Notes: generated by a model from the sequence alone, not told the origin. Counted from the stretch's first letter, positions 25,659 to 37,795 are shown. The stretch: 64,000 nt of DNA from Vombatus ursinus (GCF_900497805.2 NW_020954719.1:5205699-5269698), one strand, 5' to 3'. Translations and numbers: made by a program.

Positions 25659-25803
25659 TTTGGGGGGGGGAGCTAGGCAAGGGGCTAAGTGACTTGCCCA
25701 ACATCACACAGCTAGTAAGCATTAAGTGTCTGAGGCCACATTTGAACTCAGGTCCTCCTGACTCTAGGGCTGGTGCTGTATCCACTGCATCACCTAGCTG
25801 CCT
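25659..25803 (-). repeat. WSINE1-type SINE (first of a close pair)
   Basis: Antisense copy: aagtgacttgcccaacatca through catcacctagctgcct. It lies 27 bases from a second copy in the same orientation. Confidence 0.9.
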
Positions 25804-25830
25804 GTTATTTTTATTTATTTATTTATTTTT

Positions 25831-25969
25831 TAGGCAATGGTGGTTAAGTGACTTGCCCAGGGTCACACAGCTAGTAAGTGTCAAGTGTTTGGTCTGAGGC
25901 CGGATTTGAACTTAGGTCCTCCTGACTCCAGGGCCGGTGCTCTATCCACTGCACCACCTAGTTGCCCCT
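25831..25969 (-). repeat. WSINE1-type SINE (second of a close pair)
   Basis: Antisense copy: aagtgacttgcccagggtca through ccacctagttgcccc. The spacer between the two is an ATTT-rich tract that is probably the A-tail of this copy. Confidence 0.9.
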
Positions 25970-26319
25970 GCCTGGATGTAGCAGGTGAAGGGAGGACAGC
26001 CTCCAGGCCTCTGGGAGTCAAGAGGCTCTGAAGCAGGGAGTTGATATGGTTGGGGTATCTAAGGATGAAAGGGCAGAATTTGCTTCAGAAGGACCATGAT
26101 TATTGAAGAATGTTTACAAAGTCCCTACTTGCAATCAGTAATGTGCTGTACCTGTACCAAGAACCACATAGGCACAGTCCCAGCCCCATGGGAGTTTAGA
26201 GGTAGTGCTGACCAATACACAGTAAGTTAATACAGAAATGGACAGTAAGATAATATACATATCATGACTATTTATTAAAGGAAAGTTGATGTCTGTTAGA
26301 AGGAAATAATGAGAAATTC

Positions 26320-26521
26320 TTAAGATTATAGATTTAGAAGTGGGAGTGATCTTAAATAGATCATCATATCTAACCCCTTCATCTTACATTTGAGGAAACT
26401 GAGGCACAGAGATGTTGTGACTTGTTTTGGATCACTGAGCTATTAAATGTCTGAGCCAGAATTTCAACTCTGATCTTTCTAGTTTTAAGTCCAGAATCCC
26501 GTTCACTAAACTAAGCTACCA
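26320..26521 (-). repeat. MIR/THER-type SINE
   Basis: Antisense text: catttgaggaaactgaggca, gtgacttgttttggatcact and ttaaatgtctgagccagaat. Confidence 0.75.
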
Positions 26522-26822
26522 TTAAGTAAATGAAATATAACACCATTGAATTGGGAATATAGGCCATGTTCAAAATACACCACTGCCTATTTGCTGAGGA
26601 TGGCAAATTTTTCAAATGGGAGCAGAGTAGAGTGGTGGCTTGGTACATGACCAAATCACCTAAGATGGAGGCACCTATGTGGGACATGCTAGGGACCTGT
26701 TTCTGGGACACAGGAGGACTGGCACTGGGATGGACATTCTTCATAGGCCTGTCACATGGTTAGGGGCAACCTCTTTTCTTTGGCTGCTAGCTTGAATTGT
26801 CTGCCTTAAAACTACCTTACAG

Positions 26823-26825
<3 letters not shown>

Positions 26826-26863
<38 letters not shown>
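26826..26863 (+). repeat. (TC)n microsatellite at the gap edge
   Basis: Uninterrupted TC dinucleotides for about 38 bases run straight into the Ns; TC-rich sequence also follows the gap. Confidence 0.95.
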
Positions 26864-26963
26864 NNNNNNNNNNNNNNNNNNNNNNNNNNNNNNNNNNNNN
26901 NNNNNNNNNNNNNNNNNNNNNNNNNNNNNNNNNNNNNNNNNNNNNNNNNNNNNNNNNNNNNNN
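26864..26963. other. Assembly gap of 100 N
   Basis: Exactly 100 N, which usually marks a gap of unknown length. Any open frame running through it is an artefact. Confidence 0.99.
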
Positions 26964-27605
26964 CCCGTCCCTCTACTTCTTCCTCTCTCTCTTTCTACTT
27001 CTGTCACCATCATGAAGTGAAGGACTTACTTGTTCACTTACTGACACAATACAGGAAGCAGGGAAGAGCCTGGTGGCCACCTTTGCCTCCTTTTAGGCCA
27101 TATGCCTGAGGAACGATTTGGGTCCATTTCATCTGTTCTTTTCAATTCTAGGTACAGGGAGTGGAGCCCCTGAGCCAGGAGCTTAAGCAATGGAGACCTT
27201 GGAATGATGGATTCCAGGCCAGATGTTGCATCCAGCACAACAGGGGAGCCCTGGGAAGCCAGGGCTGGGAAGCCAGGATCGCAGATCTCAAGTCCAGGCT
27301 TTGGACTTGAAACTTAGTGTGACTAATACTACGTAGGAACTGAGTTAAACTGGGAACCTAATCTCCCTCCTTTCTCCATGTTTGTATGTTTGCTTTCATT
27401 ACATCTTTGAAGTAAAACATTCAAATGTAACCAGGATACTTGGACCCCTAAAATGGGGAGGGACCTTAATGGGGGCGGGGGTTCAGTCAATAATATAGAC
27501 AAGAAACTGAAGTCTCTTACACATAACAAGGATAAGAGTTCTGAAGAACCCTGAGGGAGAGATCAAATCGAGCACACCTGACCTTCAGGAAGTGGGCACC
27601 AGAAA

Positions 27606-28814
27606 GAGCCTGTTTATGCTTCTGCTATTAAAGGTAAAGGATGTGTAGAAAAGTATTCAAATTTCCACAAGGCTTTTTGAATTGCATTTCCCATCAGGGA
27701 CTCAAGCTTACTTAGTGCTTTCCTCTACTGACACTTGTCAAAGCAACATGACAAAGGTCAGATCTAGTGCACAATTGTCCTTCACAAGGCAAGCACAGAC
27801 ATAACCTCGGCCATGAATGCTAGTGATCTTCCCTGCAGTGGACTTTTACCATTCTTTTTTCTTTAGTCAGGCAAAGACAACTGAGTCAAATGTAGACCGA
27901 GGATTAGTGTATCTTAAAAGGCAAAGGTAAATACGTAATTGGAGGGAGTTGAAGAGAGTAGCCATGAGTTTTGGGGCACTTCCAGCTCTAAATCCTATGG
28001 ATTTTTTTATATTCTTTGAACCCCCATTTACTCTTTCTTATCCTCTCCTGAAATCAGAATTCCGAGAGGCTGAGTAAGTCTTTGGAAGAGACTAGCCCCT
28101 GGTTTTCTACTTTCCAAAAGTGGTATGATGCCTCCCAAATGACAAGTCTGCTCTCTGGTGGTCAGACAGCCACATAGCACAAAGATAAGCTAGGTACCTA
28201 GTCTAGTTTAAGCAGCTGTCCCTCTTAGAGCCAGAACAGAGAGGTAAGGGGGATATGGAGAAAGAAGGTGATGACAAGATGCCTGAGTGGTCAAGAGAGC
28301 AGTAGAGTTTGACAGGTGGAGAAGATGAGGTTCAGGCTAATCCACATCCCTTCTGTCTTCCTACTGGCTACTGCAGAGTTAGTATCTATGTAATGGAATT
28401 CCTTTATTGGCAAGACTTGTCTAGAAGTCGAGAGCTTCCTATTCTCTCCTTTCCCAAGCTCCCTCCCTCAAGTTCTTTCTGCCATTATTCCTCACAATGC
28501 CCTTTCCCAAATTAGCTAAATTTGATTCATGGCTTTTTTTTTTTTTGAGCCCTTCCCCTAGTCATTCCTTGTGCTGAGGCCACTCAGGCACAAGTGAGGG
28601 TGAGAATGGGCAATTTAGGATTTGTTGTGGGTCAGATTACAGTCCAACTAACTCAGAGGCTCCAAGTGCCTCTTTTTGTATCCCCAAGAACATTTTTAGT
28701 TTCTATTTGTACCATCTCTCAAGATCCTAAGTCTCATTTGTTCTCCAGGTATGAAGTTCTATTTTTTTAAATAAGTTTTTAATTTCTCTAAGTCTCAAAG
28801 GGTATTCTTCCCTT
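27606..28814. other. Anonymous intergenic sequence
   Basis: No recognised gene or repeat apart from an 80-base segment near 27655-27740 that recurs at 28905-28990 in diverged form. Confidence 0.35.
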
Positions 28815-28885
28815 CAATTCAGTCAAACAAACATTTGTGCACTAAGTGCCTATTATTTTCTGGGAACGTGAAGACAAAGACGAAA
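28815..28885 (-). repeat. L2-type 3' end fragment
   Basis: Antisense text caaacaaacatttgtgcact and aagtgcctattattttctgg. Confidence 0.5.
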
Positions 28886-29054
28886 ATTGAAGCCCAAGAA
28901 TATTTAGTATTTGAAATTCCACTCGTGTCTGAATTTCAACTCCCATCAGGGACACTAAAATTTAGTCAGCACTTTCTCATACTAATGTGTTAACAAGGCC
29001 ATCAAGTAAAATCATTAATTCATTGAATTATTAAATTATTTAATGCATGGATCA

Positions 29055-29170
29055 AGGATCACAAAGTTATAGTTAGAAGGGACCTTGGAAGCCATCTGGT
29101 CCAGTTTTGCCTGTGCTCAAGCTGAGGCCTAGAGAGGTGAAGTGACTTGGCCATAGTCACACAGGCAACT
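29055..29170 (-). repeat. MIR-type SINE fragment
   Basis: Antisense text gaagtgacttggccatagtc preceded by the tagaagggaccttggaagcc block that often accompanies MIR in marsupials. Confidence 0.6.
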
Positions 29171-29379
29171 ATAGGAGAATATTAAAACAAACAAAAACAA
29201 ACTTCTTGTTTGTAAAACTGAAAATATTTTGAAATAATATTTCTCTAGTCTAATAAAGGGCCCTTTCCTTGCTTCCTTATTGGAAGACAGGATAGGTCAG
29301 GACAATTCCCCTTAATGCTAATTAATGCCTTCTTTCTATTGATTATCTCCAGTTTATCCTGTTTTTTTGTATATTGTAT

Positions 29380-29520
29380 ATTATTCCATTCCTACCCCCA
29401 TCTCCATTAGACTGAGTGAGCTCTTTGACAGCAGGGACTGTCTTTTGCTTTTGTTAATTTCCCCTAGGGCTCAATTCAGTACCCAGGCTTAGTAGGTGCT
29501 TAATAGATGTTTGCTGAATT
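29380..29520 (+). repeat. L2-type 3' end
   Basis: Sense text tttgacagcagggactgtct and ttagtaggtgcttaatagat, matching the L2 3' UTR end. Confidence 0.7.
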
Positions 29521-29554
29521 ACTTTAATTAGGAGAATGACTTAAGGATGTTAAT

Positions 29555-29640
29555 CAATCAATCAATAAACATTTTTTAAGGACCTCCTACATGCCAGGCA
29601 CTGTGCTAAATGCTTAGTCAATCAGAAAAAACATATCAGC
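29555..29640 (-). repeat. L2-type 3' end
   Basis: Antisense text atcaatcaatcaataaacat and catgccaggcactgtgctaa. Confidence 0.65.
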
Positions 29641-29879
29641 TCAAAATAAAAGACATTTAATCAAACAGAAAGGCAAATTAAGTAGAAAGAAAAGGATGCT
29701 CTCTCTGCCCCCAACCACCCACCCACAGGGAAACATCTCCCATAGCTTTCACACTGCCAGTGGATGGGGAGAGTGCACACACTTAGGAAAAAAATACAAA
29801 ATTATGGAACATGCAAGAAAGGGGACATAGATGCAGGGACAAGTGGCCAGAGTACAAATGGGATCATTCTTCCCATGCT

Positions 29880-30280
29880 TCAAAATCACTGATTTCCTCT
29901 GATATTGTCATCATGCTTCTCTTTGTGCTCTGAATTTTGACTATGATGTAGCCAAGAATTTTCATTTGGGGGTTTCTTCCAGGAGGTGACTAGTGGGTGC
30001 TTTCTTTTTCCATTTTGTTTTCTGCTTCTAAGAGACCTGGGCAATTTCTTCCATGATTTCAAATCATCTTCAAACCAGCTGGACTGATTTCTATCTCTGG
30101 TTTGTGTTGGCCAAGCTACTCCCAGTCACCATCTTCTACTTTGCAGTGGTTAATAAGTCACTCCTTGGCAAACAGGAGATAAGGTCTTTTTGGTCTGCAT
30201 AGCCTAAGGCCATGAGAGCTTTATCCTGGCTGGCAGTCAGCAAAAGCCAACAGATGCCAATAAAACTGAATCTATTCTTT
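29880..30280 (-). repeat. HAL1/L1 ORF1-type fragment
   Basis: The text ttttcatttgggggtttctt is shared with the longer copy at about 33430, in the same orientation. It is truncated at the right by a plus-strand L2. Confidence 0.6.
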
Positions 30281-30284
30281 TGAC

Positions 30285-31085
30285 TAGTCTTCCGCTGCCA
30301 CTTCCTTATTACTGTGAAGGGTACCACCATCTTCTCAGTCATTCAGGAGCACAACTTGGGTGTCATCCTCCACCCCTTATTCTCTCTCATCTCTCTATAC
30401 GCCCTCTTCTCGATATTGCCATTATCTTTGTGCAGTCCCTTATCACATCATGCCTGGACTATTGCAATAACCTGCTAGTTGGTTTCCCTGCCTCAAGCCT
30501 CTCCCCACTCTAGTTCATCCTTCAGTTAATTGTCAAACTGATCTTCCTAAAATGAAGGGCTGATCGTATCACTGCTTCTCTCTGCTCCGCATTCATTCAA
30601 CTCCAGTGGTTCCCTATTGCATACAGGCTCAAACATAAAAGCCTCTTTTTGATTTTTAAAACCTTATAAACTTGCCCCCTTCCTACCTTTCCAGCTTTCT
30701 TAAACCTTATATCCTCTTCCCCTCATGTACTCTTCTATCCAGTAACATTGGTCTCTTTGTTGTTTCTTGAATATAACACTCCATCTCCTAATTCCAGGTC
30801 TTTGGAAATCTTTCTCTCCTCACCTCTAGCTTTTCTTCCTAACTTTCCTAGATTCCTTCAAGTCTCAGCTAAAATCCCAGTCCTCTTTTATCTCAGTACT
30901 TTCCCTCTGTTGATTATCCTCAATTTGTATAATATATACCTTGTTCGTACATAATTAATTGCATGTTGTTTTCTCCATTAGACAGTGAGTTCCTTGAGAA
31001 TAGGGACTGTTTTTTGCCTTTCTCTGTATTCTCTCAGTGCACAGTGCCTGGGACGTACCCTTAATAAATGTATGTTGACTGGCCC
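30285..31085 (+). mobile_element. L2 LINE 3' portion, plus strand
   Basis: The frame at 30280-30513 contains SCLDYCNNLLVGFPASSLSP, the conserved C-terminal motif of L2 reverse transcriptase (HLDYCNSLL-GLPASSLSPL). Beyond it come the L2 tail text tgagaatagggactgttttt and cagtgcctgggacgtaccct and the 3' end near 31085. The coding part is broken. Confidence 0.85.
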
Positions 31086-31689
31086 CAGTTATTCCTTGTC
31101 TTGGGCCTAGAATATTCATTTTAAGTCTAGTCAAATCTCTCCTCAGTTGGTATCTTCTCAAATCATTTTGAGTTCTCCATCCTATGAAAACACAGAATTG
31201 TGTAGGAGTGGGGTGATGAAGTTCCACTTAGATACTGATTGACTGATCAGTCAAGAACAAAAGGGGTAGGTGAAGTCAGCAGGGCTCTTGACCTCCACCT
31301 GGATCTTTTATTCCATGTTCCTGACTTTAACTTGCCACCCTTAAGATCTTGCAGTAGTCTATTCCCATGAGTTTGAGTTTAATTTTACTAAAAAACTTAA
31401 ATGTTTCATTGGTTACCTCCTCCTCTGGGTAATTTTGAAGAATGTTAAATAAAATCTTAGTACTAATTCCTGAGAAATTCTCCTCTTCACACTCCTATAT
31501 CTATTGATGTGTTGGATATGTTTAATGATATATTTAGAATGTATCATATATTTTTATTCTTACATTTTGCTTTAACTTCACCTTCATTTCTGAATATACC
31601 CTTCCCCCCAGCCTACTCGGCAAGCCATCCCTAGTAACAAATAGAAAGTATTACTAGAGGGATAAATTGTGAGTATGTAGAAATCATCC

Positions 31690-31930
31690 TTAAAAGGTCA
31701 CAAGGGTCTATCAAGAAAAGGTCATGTCAAACTAACTTAATTCCCTTTTTTGACAAGTAGATCAAGAGAATTCTGTAGATACAGTATGCTTAGATACAGT
31801 ATGCAACAAAACATTTGGTAATATCTCTCATTATATCCTTGTGAACAAGATTGAAAGATATGGATTGTAAGACAGTGTAGTTAGTAAGATTGAGAACCAG
31901 TTGAATATTCTAAAAGTAGTGATTTGTAGA
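31690..31930 (+). mobile_element. L3/CR1-type LINE reverse-transcriptase fragment, plus strand
   Basis: The order aaggtcatgtcaaactaact, cccttttttgacaagtagat and catttggtaatatctctcat follows the L3/CR1 block that encodes SCQTNL, FFDK and KAFDTVSHDILV. Frames are broken. A 13-base direct repeat, agatacagtatgc, occurs twice inside it. Confidence 0.6.
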
Positions 31931-32104
31931 CTGATGTCAATACATGATATGGAGAAATGCTCTATAAGAGGTGTTTTTGGATTGGTTGAAGAAATTTGGT
32001 TATGGTCTGTGGGTTTTGATTTAGATAGTGTTGTCATTTTTGTTATACTGACATAGTTCAACCATGAGCAATTAATATCTTTCCCCTTACTTAGATCTGT
32101 TTTT

Positions 32105-35000
32105 ATTTGTTTTTTAAAATTAAATTTTATTTTTTTCAAACAACAAAATTCCATACTCTCTCCCTCCTACCTTCCTCCCACCACCCCAAGAAAGAAAGAA
32201 AAACAAAGCCCTACTACAAACAAATATAGTCAAAACAAAATAAACGTCCAGATTGGCCATGTCCAAAAAAAAAGTCTCAATCTACACTCTGAGTCCATCA
32301 TCTCTCTATGAGGAGAAGCATGTTTCATCATGAATATTATGGAATTATTTTTGGTCATTGTGTTGATAAAATTTCTCAATTTTTTCAAAGTTGTTTGTTT
32401 TTATGATATTACTATTGTATAAATTGTTCCCCTAGTTGGGCTCACTTCACTCTGCATCAATTTATGCAAGTCTTATCCGGTTTCTCTGAAATCATCACCT
32501 TCATAATTTCTTATCTCACAATGTTATTCCATCACAGTGATATACCATAACTTGTTTAGCTATTCTCTAATCAGTGGATACCTCCTCAATTTCCAAATCT
32601 TTGTGATCACCAGAGGAACTGCTATAAACATTTTTATACATCTTTAGAGTTTACTTTGATTAGGACTAATCCCTCCTTTAATCTACCTCTCAGGTTACCC
32701 CCTCTCCCTTTTCTCCCTTTCCTCCTCTTTCTTTGTACCCAACTGTGTATGTGTATGTGTGTGTGTATGTTTCTCATCTTTGATCAGTTTGGAGTGAGGT
32801 TCGAGTGTCACCTGCCCTCCCCACCCTTTCCTTCTTTTTTTGTATAGACTTCTACTTGTACATCCTGATTATGTGATATAGTTTTTCCATCCTTCCTCTC
32901 CCTTTTTCCCGTACTGTATTTCTTTTCCCTTCCTTTTCCAGTCATCTTGAAAGATGATTTAAACATAACTGCACCACTCCCAGGTCCTCTATCTACTTAG
33001 ACTCCCTCTATAACCCCGATGATGAAAAATTTCTAGGGGACACATGTCTCATCTCCCCATAGTAGAATGTAAACAGTTTATCCTAGTTTAGGCTCTTATG
33101 ATTGCTTGCTTATGTTACCTTTTTATATTTCTTTTGACTCCTGTTTATACATCAAAGTTTCTTTACTGCTCTTTTATCAGGAATGCTTGGAAGTCCTCTA
33201 TTTTATTAAAAAGTACATTTTGTAGGATTATAGTCAGTTTTGCTGAGTATGTTATAAGCCTATAGTTTTTGCTTTCTGGAATATAATTTTTCAAGCTCTC
33301 TTCTTTATCATGATAGCTGCTAAATCGTGATCTTGACTATGGTCCCTCAGTATTTGAATTCTTTCTTTCTGGCCATTTGTAGTATTTTTTCTTTGCCTTA
33401 GATGCTCTGAATTTTGGCTATAATGTAATTTTCATTTGGGGGTTTCTTTCAAGAGGCAACTGGTGTATTCTTTCTATTTCTATTTTGTTCTCTGGTTCTA
33501 AGAGATCTGACTTTTCTTTATGCATTCTTAAAATTTGATATTCTTTTTTTGTGTGATGGCTTTCAGGTAGCACAATGATTCTTAAATTATGTCTCTTTAA
33601 CATTTTCTCCAATTCAATTGTTTTTGCTATTAGATATCTTATATTTTATCTTCTCTTTTGAGTCTTTCCCCTTTCCTTTAATATTTCTTATTGTTTCATG
33701 GAGTCATTCAAGTGGTCCATTCAAATTTTTAAGGAGTTTTTTCTTTTGGATCAGGTTTCTTACCTTTTGTGCTAAGCTGATAATTCTATTTCCAATTTTT
33801 TATTCCATTGGTCTCATTTTTTTTTCTAATTTTTCTCCCAGTGCTCTCATTTGATTTATTTTAAAAAATTGTAAAACTCTTTTAACAGAGTTGAGCTTGT
33901 ACCCAAACTGTTTTCCTTTAAGGTGTTGCTTGTAGATATTTTTGAGTCATTTTCTTCGAGGTTTGTGTCTTGAGAATCCTTGTCAGCATAACATCTCTTT
34001 ATGTTAGAATTTTAAAAATTTACTTGCTCATTCTTTCAGCCTGCTTCCTGACTTCAGACCATATTAAGGGTGGGCTCTTAGTTCTGGAGGGAATATCTGA
34101 GCTGACCTGTTCATTCATTCTTGGGAGTTGAGTGTTGTATTATTTTAGGGTCTCAGGAACAGCTCGGACTGGGGACCTGCAAGCTTATAGTGCTTCAAAA
34201 ATGGTCTGATGCAGTACAAAGTCCCTTTTTATATGAGTTCTATAAGTTCCTGACCCAAGTTTGGGTCCGAGCAATGTGCCTAATGACTTACCCTTGGTTG
34301 GACTTCCAGTAGACAATAGCTGAACTCAGCCACAATCAACCATCTCCTTATTCAGAGTGATAGAACTGCAGGCTTTCCTTTGATATTGGATTCCTGCCCC
34401 TAGTTATTCCACAGCAAGTTTGTGACTGAACTGGAGGCTGGAACTAAGATCCCATTATGTTCCTGGGTTTGCAACCACATAAGTTTTTTTGCTTTTGAAC
34501 TTGCTTTTAGCTTATTACGCCCGCAACCACTCTTCATCCTAGAATGCCACTCATAGGCACAAGTCCCCTCCTCAGTCAACCCTGGATCTATGATTTGGAA
34601 CAGGATAGTGGGTGACAGCTGCCAGTTGGCACTTGTTCCCGCACTCTGTCCAAGGATAAGTCCCTTCATACTGGATATGAGAACTCTTTTTGCTTTGGGG
34701 CACAGCTTCTTCCTATATTGGAACACTCTGGGTGACCTTTCTTGGTTAGAGCTAGTCTCCAGTGTCTACAGATATCTCTGTCTCCCTATGTTTCTCTGGG
34801 CTGGAAAAAGATGCACTGTGATTTTTTTTCTCCTGGATTTCCCAGTCAGGACTCAATCTGGTTTATTTTCTAGATCTGTGTGTAGGATTTGTGGGATAGA
34901 ATTTGCCTGTCCTTTCTGCTACTTCATCATCTTTGCTCCACCTCCCCTCCTCTTTTATTTTAAAGCCCTTCTAATTAGATTCCCAAGACTTCAGGGAAAT
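32105..35000 (-). mobile_element. HAL1-like (half-L1) element, minus strand
   Basis: The antisense 3' end is an A/T tract near 32110. The minus frame at 33418-33612 reads NLRIIVLPE then ENKIEIERIHQLP and ERNPQMKIT, a typical L1 ORF1 RNA-binding block. No ORF2 sequence follows, as expected for HAL1. The right 1 kb resembles a 5' UTR. About 2.9 kb, frames broken; the outer boundary is approximate. Confidence 0.65.
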
Positions 35001-35377
35001 ACATTCTTGCCATTCTTTGGTGAATGCCATCTTTAGCTCGTAGCTCATTATTCCAATCTTTTAAGCCATGATCCAGAAATCCAAACCCTATTCTCAAACA
35101 CTATCTATTTAATCAACTATTCACTTTTCTTGGGCAGATCATGTCTGGTCCTGTTATGGCTCTACATTTTAGGTATGAACATTCACAACCTTGAGTTTGT
35201 AACCTCCTTACCAGGATGATGATGAGACCAGAAGTCGTACCATACAAGGATCAATTAGAGAAATTTTTTTTAGGCTGGGGAAGAGAAGACAATGGTGGAG
35301 TGAATGATAGCAGTCATGAATTATTTGAAGAACTGTCCCATGGAAGAGGGATTAAGCTAGTTCTACTCATTCCCATA

Positions 35378-35620
35378 GGGGCAGTTAGGTGGATAGAGTG
35401 CCAGGCCTGAAGTCAGGAAGACTCATCTTCCTGAGTTCAAGTTTGGCTTCAGATACTTACTAACTGTATGACCCTGGGCAAGTCACTTAACCCTGATTGC
35501 TTCAATGTCCTCATCTGTAAAATAAGCTGGAGAAGGAAATGGCAAAACACTCCAGTATCTTTGCCAAGAAAACCCCAAATGGAGTCATGAAGAATTGGAC
35601 ATGACTGAACAATGACAACA
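35378..35620 (+). repeat. MAR1-type SINE with RTE/BovB-like 3' tail
   Basis: The tRNA-like head ggggcagttaggtggatag is followed by the CORE gaccctgggcaagtcactta. The long tail is cactccagtatctttgccaa and ggagtcatgaagaattggac, which resembles the end of BovB/RTE elements (gggtcacgaagagtcggaca). Confidence 0.85.
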
Positions 35621-36034
35621 GCTTGTTCCCATACATCAGAACAAGGAACAGTGGAAAGAAGTGTCAGAGATAGATTTTGACTTCCTAGCAATTAGAGTTG
35701 TTCCAAAGTGTAATGTGTTATTTTAGGATGTAGGGTGTTCCCAAGAACTTGAGATCTTCATCTGGAGAATGGATGTTGTAAAGGGAAGAATGGACCAGAT
35801 AACCCCTGAGGTCTGTTCTGATAGCAATATTTTGTGATTCTGTTCCCATCCTTTGTCTCCTAGCTCTAAACCAGTTTCCTATCCATATTTACTCCTTCAA
35901 AGAACTGCAAACAATTCATGAGAAACAATTTCTCCTTATAGAAACCATTTTGCATTTTCCCCTAAGGGTTTTTCTTGTTTGTTATAGACTTCTGAAAAGT
36001 TGTTCAGAGCCTGTAGTCATACATCCAGAGCTAT

Positions 36035-36213
36035 AAGGGGCTTCAGAGGTGGAGTACAACCCACATATTTTACAAATAAGGAAACTGAGGCCTGGAGAAG
36101 TTAAGTGACTTGCTCAGGGTCACATAGCTAGTAAATATCTAAGGCAGGATTTGAACCCAGGTCTTCCAAACTCCAAGTCCAGTGCCTTATTCACTACACC
36201 ATGCTGTTTCATT
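36035..36213 (-). repeat. MIR/THER-type SINE
   Basis: Antisense text aaataaggaaactgaggcct, gacttgctcagggtcacata and ggatttgaacccaggtcttc. Confidence 0.85.
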
Positions 36214-36239
36214 GATACTAAGTTCCCCAGGTTCTCCCT

Positions 36240-37060
36240 GGCATCTCTCTGATGTATAAGGATCACCTTAGTCACTCACCAATCTTCTACCACAGAGATC
36301 TTTTATGAAGACAAGTTATATATTTGAACCAATAATCCCCCAAATTCATTTTTAAGTTCTTTCAGTACTCTGTTCACCCAGCCTGGTGATTTGCTGCATT
36401 TATTTGCCCTATCTACCTATCTATCTATTCATTTCATTAATTTGACTTTAACATCCTGAATCTAGACTACTCTATGATTTATTGTCTCTCCCCACTCACT
36501 TATCTTTCCTTTTTTCAAAAGATGTCTTTCTTCCTATAATAAGCTGATTCCCAGGTAGTCATCAACAGATTTTTTTTTTTTTTGGCTCCAGTCTATTTGT
36601 CACCCTTTGTATATAATCACTAGGCTTCTTAGATCCACAGAACTGTAGAGTTGAGACATCAGAAGATATGTTTTCTAACCTTGATCTAAAATGGGAATCT
36701 CCAACACTCCCAATAAGTGATTATTCAACCCTGCTTGAAAACCTTTAATCACAGTGAACTCTCTACCTTCCAGGTAGCTCATTCCATTTTGGTATAGGTT
36801 TATTTATTGGGTAATTTTTTCTTAATTGAGTTAAAATATGCCCTCATGCAACTTCACCAGATTGCTAGAGATCTATCCTCCAGGAAAAGATATCATTATG
36901 CATGATAACCCAAAATTTCAATTTTAAAATTTCTACCTGTTTCTTCTTTACTAGTATAGCACCCCTTTCTGGATGAATGGGCCAGACTAGTGCCCACATT
37001 TCTCATTATTCCTTTTTCTAAAATTAAGTAGCCATACTATGGATGCTAGCTGATTCTTCC
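36240..37060 (-). repeat. Probable L3/CR1-type LINE 3' region
   Basis: The text caaccctgcttgaaaacctt and tctctaccttccaggtagct followed by cattccattttggtatagg matches a block I associate with L3/CR1 3' sequence in mammals. Divergence is high and boundaries are loose. Confidence 0.4.
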
Positions 37061-37236
37061 CCTTACCAGTGTATCTGATGTGGGTTGATGTCCATGTCAC
37101 TGGACAGAAAGCTAGGAGCCTTCTGGGCTAGGTAATGGATACTTTCAGTGTATCCATTCCAGAGTTAGCTCTTCTAGTTCATTCGGAGGTCAGTCCCAGA
37201 GCTGGGAAGGTGGAGACGTAACAAAGCCAAATGCAC

Positions 37237-37242
37237 TTTATT
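37237..37242 (-). promoter_or_regulatory. Candidate distal poly(A) signal AATAAA for VDR
   Basis: The plus strand reads TTTATT, so the minus strand reads AATAAA. It is followed on the minus strand by gtgcatttggctttgttacg, a G/T-rich stretch of the kind used downstream of cleavage sites. Position relative to the stop (2.66 kb) suits VDR. Confidence 0.4.
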
Positions 37243-37433
37243 GGTAAGGCAATAGCATTATACAGGCAAGGGAGGCCCCATGAAGCCATGGTCAGAATAC
37301 AATCCAGTTTATATTGACATTAACCAAGCTACCCTGTTACAACAGGGAAACAGCCAAGAAGGAAGGACTCCCCAGACAAAACTTCTTCCTAAAGCGCAGA
37401 GTCGATCCAAAGGGACTGAACAAATTGAGACAT

Positions 37434-37439
37434 TTTATT
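37434..37439 (-). promoter_or_regulatory. Candidate proximal poly(A) signal AATAAA for VDR
   Basis: A second AATAAA on the minus strand, followed by atgtctcaatttgttcagtc. Either this or the site 197 bases further on could end the transcript, or both could be used. Confidence 0.35.
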
Positions 37440-37654
37440 TGGACTGCAGTTTAGTATAATGGGGGAAAAAAGCACTAGATTGGAAATTGGCTTGAGGAAA
37501 GGAGCCAAGATCTGGAGCTCTTCGATCTCTGCCCCCCCTCCCTTTTCACTGGAGAGCAGGGCTTCCCAATCTTCCACCTGAGGGAGAGGCCCTGGCTTCT
37601 GGCACAGTTCTTTCACCAACAGTGTATGTGTCAGTCTCGGATCTTAGTGTCAGT

Positions 37655-37795
37655 TTGTAATCCCAACAGATTGTGTGACCCTGAGGAGGTTGCCAGTCTG
37701 GGCTTCGGTTTCTTCATCTTTAAAATGACGGCATTGAGGGTTGGACTAGATGACCTTTAAAGTCTCTTTCTGCTCTAATGTTCTCTGATTCCAGT
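37655..37795 (+). repeat. MIR-like SINE fragment in the VDR 3' UTR
   Basis: It reads tgtgtgaccctgaggaggtt, ggtttcttcatctttaaaat and ttggactagatgacctttaa, the CORE and tail of a MIR-class SINE. Confidence 0.65.

Larger units (their letters stand above)
26600..27605 (+). mobile_element. LTR-like fossil, family A, copy 2, interrupted by an assembly gap
   Basis: The left part shares tcacctaagatggaggcacc with 63200; the right part shares the catctgttcttttcaattct and ctacgtaggaac blocks with 22600-23575. The order is the same as in the other copies. A TC microsatellite and 100 Ns lie inside. It looks broken and old. Confidence 0.4.

Noticed and set aside
26741-27015. Open frames of Arg-Glu or Ser-Leu repeats
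   Set aside because: They are translations of a TC microsatellite and the N gap.
31695-31709. AGGTCA CAA GGGTCT as a DR3 vitamin D response element
   Set aside because: The second half-site has a mismatch, it lies in an L3/CR1 fossil and is about 5.5 kb beyond the inferred VDR end.
34590-35036. 148-residue plus-strand open frame
   Set aside because: It lies antisense to the 5' part of a HAL1-like element and has no recognisable domain.
1-37000. Exons of HDAC7, the expected neighbour
   Set aside because: I looked for its conserved N-terminal block and found nothing; it is probably beyond the left edge.
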